Part shown: piece by piece, positions 59,969 through 64,000 of the stretch
Layout of the letters: the number at the start of each line of letters is the position of its first letter
How positions within the stretch are numbered: position 1 is the first letter of the stretch
Assembly (NCBI RefSeq): GCF_001975785.1
Contig: NZ_MSFI01000019.1
Span: forward strand, 124,001-188,000
DNA length: 64,000 bases
Direction: 5' to 3'
Origin: Domibacillus epiphyticus
Lineage (GTDB): Bacteria > Bacillota > Bacilli > Bacillales > Domibacillaceae
Position numbers and translations under genes: made by a program
The notes under the pieces: generated by a model
What the model was told of the DNA's origin: nothing
The model's database searches: none
What the model saw: the letters and a program-made list of their open reading frames with translations, nothing else

Positions 59969-60733
59969 TCATTTAAATAACAGCTTAAGAAACCTCCTTG
60001 AAAATAATGGGATCAGACTAAGGAAACGTATGCTGTGAATGGATGTAATATTCTCTATTTTCACTTCCATTTTTTCATTAAAGAAGGAAATACGGAGTTT
60101 TTGCGGGTCTGCACCATGTACTTTTCCGTGTACGTTTTCCTTAACCGTTTGGACTTCTAACCAGAGGGATTTCCATGATTGTAAATTAGTGAATAGAGGT
60201 TCTTCATAAAAAAGCTGAATTAATGTATCCCGTTTTGATACCGTTTCACCAAAGTTAGAAAGCAGCTTTTGTTTTAAATTGTTGTCATAAATAAAATGCT
60301 GGTGAGTATTTGAAAAATTCGGTACTCCTGTTGGAATGTTTGCTGACTCAATGGCGTGATAAGGAATCCAAATCCGTTCTTTCAAGTTGGTAATCATGAC
60401 AAAATCACGGCCAATCGCACTTACTTTGCCGAGCGTCTGAATGGTTCTGTTCCCATTTTTGGAATAAATGATGACTTGCTGGTTCCGCTTCATTTTAAAA
60501 AACCTTTTCAGCATTAACGGTTTTCGTTTTTCAGGAGCCGCATTCGTTATATTCAAAAGATTCGCCTGCTCCATATATTCGTTAAAAATCCTTATTTCTT
60601 CAGTAGGGCCGGCCCCTGTTGGAGAGGTGATTCCATCACTCGTTTCAAAAATTTCATTTTGGCTTTTGTCTTCATTCCGCCTTTTTTCCAGTAAAACGGG
60701 AATATACTCATCAAGTCTCATTCGAGTTTTCAT
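59969..60733 (-). CDS. MnxD-like protein of the Mn oxidase operon
   Basis: Start at ATG 60733 (GAGGAGG 6 bases upstream). 254 residues. A charged N-terminal third leads to an Sm-like module (VIIYSKNGNRTIQTLGKVSAIGRDFVMIT...WIPYHAIESANIP). Then comes LKQKLLSNFGETVSKRDTLIQLFYEEPL, shared with the Cys-rich protein at 53525-54451, and a second beta module (LEVQTVKENVHGKVHGADPQKLRISF...VKIENITSI). First gene of the minus-strand operon; the mnxE frame begins at its 3' end. MnxD is the likely equivalent by position. Biochemical role unknown. Confidence 0.65.
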   Translation of the reverse strand: MKTRMRLDEYIPVLLEKRRNEDKSQNEIFETSDGITSPTGAGPTEEIRIFNEYMEQANLLNITNAAPEKRKPLMLKRFFKMKRNQQVIIYSKNGNRTIQTLGKVSAIGRDFVMITNLKERIWIPYHAIESANIPTGVPNFSNTHQHFIYDNNLKQKLLSNFGETVSKRDTLIQLFYEEPLFTNLQSWKSLWLEVQTVKENVHGKVHGADPQKLRISFFNEKMEVKIENITSIHSIRFLSLIPLFSRRFLKLLFK

Positions 60734-60914
60734 CGGATTCCTCCTCATGTAAAACGTCAGGTCAATATATGCGCGGAAAAGATTTCATTATTCGTAAATA
60801 GATATATTCACGTTGTCTCATTGAGTAGCCGAATGATACAGCACAAGCGTCTTAATGAGGTGATTTTTTGTAATAATTTGAAATTGTTTTTCCGAATCTA
60901 GTCGAACTAACCAT

Positions 60915-60942
60915 ACGCTTTAAATGGTGAAATCATACCTTG
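60915..60942 (+). promoter_or_regulatory. Sigma-K-like promoter for the zinc-finger spore protein
   Basis: AC (60915-60916), 17-base spacer, CATACCTTG (60934-60942): matches AC-N17-CATAnnnTA at all but the last base. About 55 bp before ATG 60997. Confidence 0.5.
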
Positions 60943-60996
60943 TAATAACCAAGTACTTTATGACTTGGAAATTATTAAGAAAAGGGGAAATACCGT

Positions 60997-61683
60997 ATGA
61001 CTAATTGGAAGTGCAGCCACTGTAAGCACGACAACGACAAGAATACGAAGAACTGCAAACGCTGCAATTCTTATCATTCCTGGAAGGGGGATAAGCACGA
61101 TGATGACAAGCACAAAAAACCAAAAAAACGTAAAAGAGTCTATACATCCGGTGTTATTGCGAATACCGATCTAGGTGGTGATCCAGCTGCTCAAAGTTTA
61201 TATGTAGCGGTTACCAACTTTAGTGAGCACCCGATTACAGCAAAAGTTGAAGTGTTTAACTGGGGTGATCCGAATATTTCTGCAGGTTTGCCGCCAACTG
61301 CTATTCCTGGACTGCCTATGCCAATGGGGGAAACGAGAGTAATGGTAGCACCAGGAGAACGACTTAAAGTTCCAGATTGTAAAACACAACATTTTCATGC
61401 GGACTTAGTTGCATGTGTCGCTCCAGCCCTTTCATTTGAAGTGCGTGTCACCATCATAACGAAAGACGATGATGCCAAATTTGTATTTAACGCGGTTACT
61501 TACAGTAACGCGGATGCGGATGCGGATGCGGATGCGGAATTGCCAGTAGAGGATATTCTCGATCCAGCAGACCCGGGAGATCCGGAACCGGCAGGTGGAG
61601 CACCTCGTACAGAAGCTCTCGTCATGTTCAAAGACTTTGTACTAATGGATGATTCTAAAGACGATAAAAACTGCTGCATCTAA
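60997..61683 (+). CDS. RanBP2-type zinc-finger protein, probable spore-surface component
   Basis: 228 residues. The N-terminus reads NWKCSHCKHDNDKNTKNCKRCNSY, the W-x-CxxC-x(10)-CxxC form of a RanBP2/NZF zinc finger, rare in bacteria. After a basic linker comes a beta-sandwich-like domain (YTSGVIANTDLGGDPAAQSLYVAV, NFSEHPITAKVEVFNW). An Asp-Ala repeat (GCGGAT units, about residues 170-182) follows, and the protein ends in CCI. A sigma-K-like promoter precedes it. It sits between the mnx operon and the SCO1 gene. The family of the central domain is not recognised. Confidence 0.7.
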   Translation: MTNWKCSHCKHDNDKNTKNCKRCNSYHSWKGDKHDDDKHKKPKKRKRVYTSGVIANTDLGGDPAAQSLYVAVTNFSEHPITAKVEVFNWGDPNISAGLPPTAIPGLPMPMGETRVMVAPGERLKVPDCKTQHFHADLVACVAPALSFEVRVTIITKDDDAKFVFNAVTYSNADADADADAELPVEDILDPADPGDPEPAGGAPRTEALVMFKDFVLMDDSKDDKNCCI

Positions 61684-61701
61684 GAATTTAACACTACGCT
61701 A

Positions 61702-61735
61702 AGACCCTTTAAATAAAGGGTCTCATTTGTTTCAA
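61702..61735 (+). terminator. Terminator after the zinc-finger gene
   Basis: AGACCCTT / AAGGGTCT stem with a 6-base A/T loop and T-rich tail. Confidence 0.75.
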
Positions 61736-61787
61736 ATAAAGAGGAGCAGGGGCTTCCTGATTTACTCTTGGAGAGGGGATAAGACAG

Positions 61788-62366
61788 GTGAAAGCCATTA
61801 TCGTCGGTACTTTGGTGAGTGTATGTATTATGGCTTTGTTTTTCTTCTGGTCCACAGCTTTGGAATTGCCCAAGCTTGGAACTGTGAAGGAACCATCGCT
61901 TGCAGAAGTAAGCGGAAAAGAACTTTCGATAGAGGGAAAGCCAATGCTCGTTACGTTCTTTTATACAGAATGTCCGAATGTTTGCCCGTTTACATTCCAG
62001 GATTTGAAAAAGCTGCAAAAGGTGTTAAACGATAAAAACGTCACAGAAGATCAATATCAAATTTTATCCGTCACTCTTGATCCAGAAAATGATACAAGAG
62101 AAAACATTTTACAGTATAAACAGGCGTTCGACATTTCATCTTCCAATTGGTTGTTTCTGCGGGGATCTAAAGAAGAAACGGAAGCATTCGCAAAGAATTT
62201 TCAAATGTATTACGAAAAAAGTGAAGATGGGTTTATCACGCATTCAACGACGATGTTTGTCGTGGATTCAAATCGGCAAATTAGAGCACGCCACGATATG
62301 GCCGCCGGCAGGAATAGAGTGGATGTCGAAAAAGTGGCCGACCATCTCATGCAGCTAACTCAATAA
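61788..62366 (+). CDS. SCO1/SenC-family copper chaperone, MnxC-like
   Basis: 192 residues, GTG start with GAGAGGGG about 10 bases upstream. One N-terminal membrane helix (about 3-22), then a thioredoxin fold with the SCO copper site: CPNVC (two Cys) and the distal His in FITHSTTMFVVD. SCO proteins deliver copper to oxidases or keep their Cys reduced. Other Mn-oxidising Bacillus loci carry an SCO-like protein as mnxC, so it probably supplies MnxG. A role with cytochrome oxidase is the alternative. Opposite strand to the mnx operon. Confidence 0.88.
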   Translation: MKAIIVGTLVSVCIMALFFFWSTALELPKLGTVKEPSLAEVSGKELSIEGKPMLVTFFYTECPNVCPFTFQDLKKLQKVLNDKNVTEDQYQILSVTLDPENDTRENILQYKQAFDISSSNWLFLRGSKEETEAFAKNFQMYYEKSEDGFITHSTTMFVVDSNRQIRARHDMAAGRNRVDVEKVADHLMQLTQ

Positions 62367-62369
62367 CCT

Positions 62370-62427
62370 GTCAGTCTTGCAGACTGAACATGAAAAGGTG
62401 ACTGTCATTGACAATCCCCTTTTTTTA
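62370..62427 (+). terminator. Terminator region after the SCO1 gene
   Basis: CAGTCTTGCAGACTG-type hairpin, then AAAAGG paired with CCTTTT around an inner GACTGTC/GACAATC helix, ending in T7. Confidence 0.6.
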
Positions 62428-62506
62428 TCGACCATCAACTATTGCTTTTTTTTAAGTTTAAATGCTTTTACCAATTCTACATGCCCGCGTGCAGCATATT
62501 AGGCCA

Positions 62507-62808
62507 CTATGATGGATCTGCTTGCTGCGTTGCTCTTAATCTTAATAATCCATTTTTCGTTATAATTGCGCTCATATTCGTTTCACATGGAAGTTTGCCT
62601 TCTTTTTTCCTCGATCTACAAGGTTATTAACCTTCAAAATTTCCTGATTCGTCCAATTTTGTCTTGCTGCTGTAACGGATGAGTTTGATAAACTAGTATG
62701 AATGAAATCTTCCTAACCATGAGTTTGCTCTTCGGTAAAAGAATTTACATGGATCGAAAGAAAGTAAGTCGCGGACCACCGATGTCCTTCGTTGGTACAA
62801 ACGTTCAT
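62507..62808 (-). pseudogene. Decayed small gene, function unrecognised
   Basis: From ATG 62808 the minus strand reads MNVCTNEGHRWSATYFLSIH and on to a TAG after 31 codons. It continues in frame as EDFIHTSLSNSSVTAARQNW, TNQEILKVNNLVDRG, then shifts frame and ends GKLPCETNMSAIITKNG...ATQQADPS at TAG (62507). One in-frame stop and one frameshift in about 100 codons. The coherent composition in three linked segments supports a relic. Family not recognised. Confidence 0.5.
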
Positions 62809-63013
62809 TTTATCTTTTACTATATAATATTCAAAAACTATTGTTTGTAGGATGAATAACCTTTTTGATTGAAACTATACTGAAAAAATTTGTTTTGCTG
62901 AGAAATGAGCAAAGCTATTTGAACGATTTAACGATAGCTTTGGTAAATGTCTTCATTCTCCAATATTTGAACAAACTTAATTCTGATTATTTCTTCTTTT
63001 TTTATGTGAACGG

Positions 63014-63022
63014 TGGTATAAT
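63014..63022 (+). promoter_or_regulatory. Extended -10 promoter of the aspartokinase gene
   Basis: TGGTATAAT: consensus TATAAT with TGn in front. Predicted start near 63029 leaves a leader of about 60 bases, too short for a lysine riboswitch. Confidence 0.5.
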
Positions 63023-63089
63023 TTTTCAGATAAAGCGGCAATTCCGCAAACATTCAGCTTAGAATGTAAACAAGCAAGGAGTGGCAAAC

Positions 63090-64000
63090 ATGATCGTATG
63101 TAAATTTGGTGGAACATCGGTTGCAAGCGCGGAACAAATTAAAAAAGTGGCTGCAATCGTTAAAGATGAACCGAAACGGAAAGCGGTTGTCGTATCGGCA
63201 CCTGGCAAGCGATTCGGTGATGATATAAAAGTAACTGATTTATTAATTGCCCTTGCCCACGCTTCATTGCGTAATCAAGACGCAGAAAACGAATTGAAAG
63301 CCGTTGTTGATCGTTATGAGGATATTGCGCAAGGTCTAGGTCTTGATGATACAATTGTCAACGTAATTGAACAGGACTTGCGTGGACGTTTGCAAGAAAA
63401 CCGCGACAATCCGCCATTATTTATGGATCAGCTGAAAGCAAGCGGTGAAGATAATAATGCAAAACTGATCGCAGCGTACTTTACAAGTATTGGTCTTGAT
63501 GCTGAATACGTGAATCCAAAAGAAGCAGGTTTAGTTGTCAGCGATGAACCAGGCCGTGCACGCGCTCTTCCAGAAGCATATGAAAACTTGTCGAAGCTTC
63601 GTGAAAACGGGAAAATCGTTGTATTCCCAGGCTTCTTTGGCTATACAAAAGAAGGCGTCATGATGACGTTTGCCCGCGGCGGTTCCGATATTACCGGTTC
63701 CATCTTAGCCGCTTCTTTAAAAGCAGAGCTATACGAAAACTTTACAGATGTCGATTCTGTCTTTGCAGCGAATCCAAATGTTGTGGACAACCCTGCTGAG
63801 ATTAAACGAATGACGTACCGTGAAATGCGTGAACTGTCTTATGCAGGTTTCTCTGTATTTCATGATGAGGCATTAATGCCGGCATTCCAGCATTCCGTTC
63901 CGGTTTGCATTAAAAATACAAACAATCCGTCAGCGCCGGGTACAATGATCGTCGCAGAACGCGAATATACGAAAAGCCCAGTCATCGGTATCGCAGCAGA
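63090..64000 (+). CDS. Aspartate kinase (3' end beyond the window)
   Basis: ATG 63090 after AAGGAGTGG; the frame stays open to the last base (about 303 residues seen of roughly 450). N-terminal VCKFGGTSVA is the amino-acid-kinase nucleotide motif. VVVSAPGKR, ARGGSDITGSILAASL and FTDVDSVFAANPNVVDNP are aspartokinase landmarks. The sequence resembles the monofunctional YclM/ThrD-type (class III) enzyme. It catalyses the first step of Lys, Thr and Met synthesis. The regulatory ACT domains lie outside the window. No L-box is visible upstream. Confidence 0.95.
   Translation, partial: MIVCKFGGTSVASAEQIKKVAAIVKDEPKRKAVVVSAPGKRFGDDIKVTDLLIALAHASLRNQDAENELKAVVDRYEDIAQGLGLDDTIVNVIEQDLRGRLQENRDNPPLFMDQLKASGEDNNAKLIAAYFTSIGLDAEYVNPKEAGLVVSDEPGRARALPEAYENLSKLRENGKIVVFPGFFGYTKEGVMMTFARGGSDITGSILAASLKAELYENFTDVDSVFAANPNVVDNPAEIKRMTYREMRELSYAGFSVFHDEALMPAFQHSVPVCIKNTNNPSAPGTMIVAEREYTKSPVIGIAA

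Noticed and set aside
60734-60990. Sigma-K promoter for the mnx operon itself
   Set aside because: CATATATTG (60771-60763) and CATAAAGTA (60962-60954) on the minus strand resemble -10 elements, but neither has AC at 16-18 bases upstream.
62809-63089. Lysine riboswitch expected before some aspartokinase genes
   Set aside because: The extended -10 at 63014-63022 leaves only about 60 bases of leader and no L-box motif is seen.
1-64000. CRISPR arrays, tRNA/rRNA genes, intact insertion sequences or prophage genes
   Set aside because: None seen: no spaced near-identical direct repeats with unique spacers of CRISPR type, no cloverleaf genes noticed, no transposase or phage structural genes. The GCCGGA arrays have 6-bp motifs only and a polarity switch, so they are not CRISPR.

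Overview
The window reads as chromosome of an endospore-forming Bacillaceae (low-GC Firmicute). Supporting signs are strong AGGAGG-type ribosome sites with frequent TTG/GTG starts, SLH and LPXTG surface proteins, a SinR/SinI pair, a TatAd/TatCd-type Tat system, sigma-K-like promoters, and an MnxEFG-type spore-surface manganese oxidase locus. The species cannot be named from the sequence alone.

Layout. 1-1605: 3' end of an exopolysaccharide operon (epsM/epsN-like). 1.9-6.1 kb: two SLH surface proteins, one fused to an amidase. 6.5-8.6 kb: a small sigma factor (minus) and an ATP-grasp enzyme. 8.8-11.3 kb: a secreted subtilase with tandem Ig-like repeats behind a cyclic-di-GMP-I type riboswitch. 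11.7-15.2 kb: a lipid-linked sugar cassette (GT2, DUF2304, small EamA-like transporter, GT39) next to an SLH-only protein. 15.4-19.3 kb: WG-repeat lipoprotein, zinc-ribbon membrane protein, a decayed gene and a DUF975 protein. 19.4-22.2 kb: chemoreceptor plus sugar-binding lipoprotein. 22.4-27.5 kb: M48 protease-ankyrin fusion, SH3 protein, SLH-CAP protein, YaiI/YqxD-type protein, TcaA/YvbJ-like protein. 27.9-36 kb: biofilm control and matrix: sinI and sinR (convergent), an LCP protein, a CHY zinc protein, an O-acyltransferase and a ydaL-ydaM-ydaJ-like exopolysaccharide operon, the last two preceded by SinR-type operators. 36-38.7 kb: phoX-tatA-tatC (minus). 38.9-48.5 kb: SPFH protein, an ABC-LytTR regulator with its (frameshifted) ABC exporter, an LPXTG protein and sortase, and a YtrA-type GntR/ABC operon. 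48.6-53.5 kb: VOC protein, O-antigen-ligase-like protein, SLH-5'-nucleotidase, VanZ-like protein. 53.5-62.4 kb: manganese-oxidation locus (mnxD-like, mnxE, mnxF, mnxG, an SCO1 protein, and His/Cys-rich or Sm-like accessory proteins). 63.1 kb to the end: aspartokinase, cut by the window edge.

How it fits together. Much of the window concerns the cell and spore surface: polysaccharide made under SinR control, proteins held by SLH domains or sortase, phosphate scavenging through a dedicated Tat pair, and a multicopper oxidase complex expected on the spore exterior.

The most unusual feature that gene annotation does not explain is a pair of 166-bp intergenic arrays (11459-11624 and 18368-18533). 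Each has six GCCGGA-type motifs in one orientation followed by three in the other, spaced 20 or 21 bp (about two helical turns), with unconserved spacers. The other notable signals are the riboswitch before the subtilase, the 21-bp-periodic direct repeats before the LytTR-linked ABC operon, and the convergent sinI/sinR pair with SinR boxes nearby.
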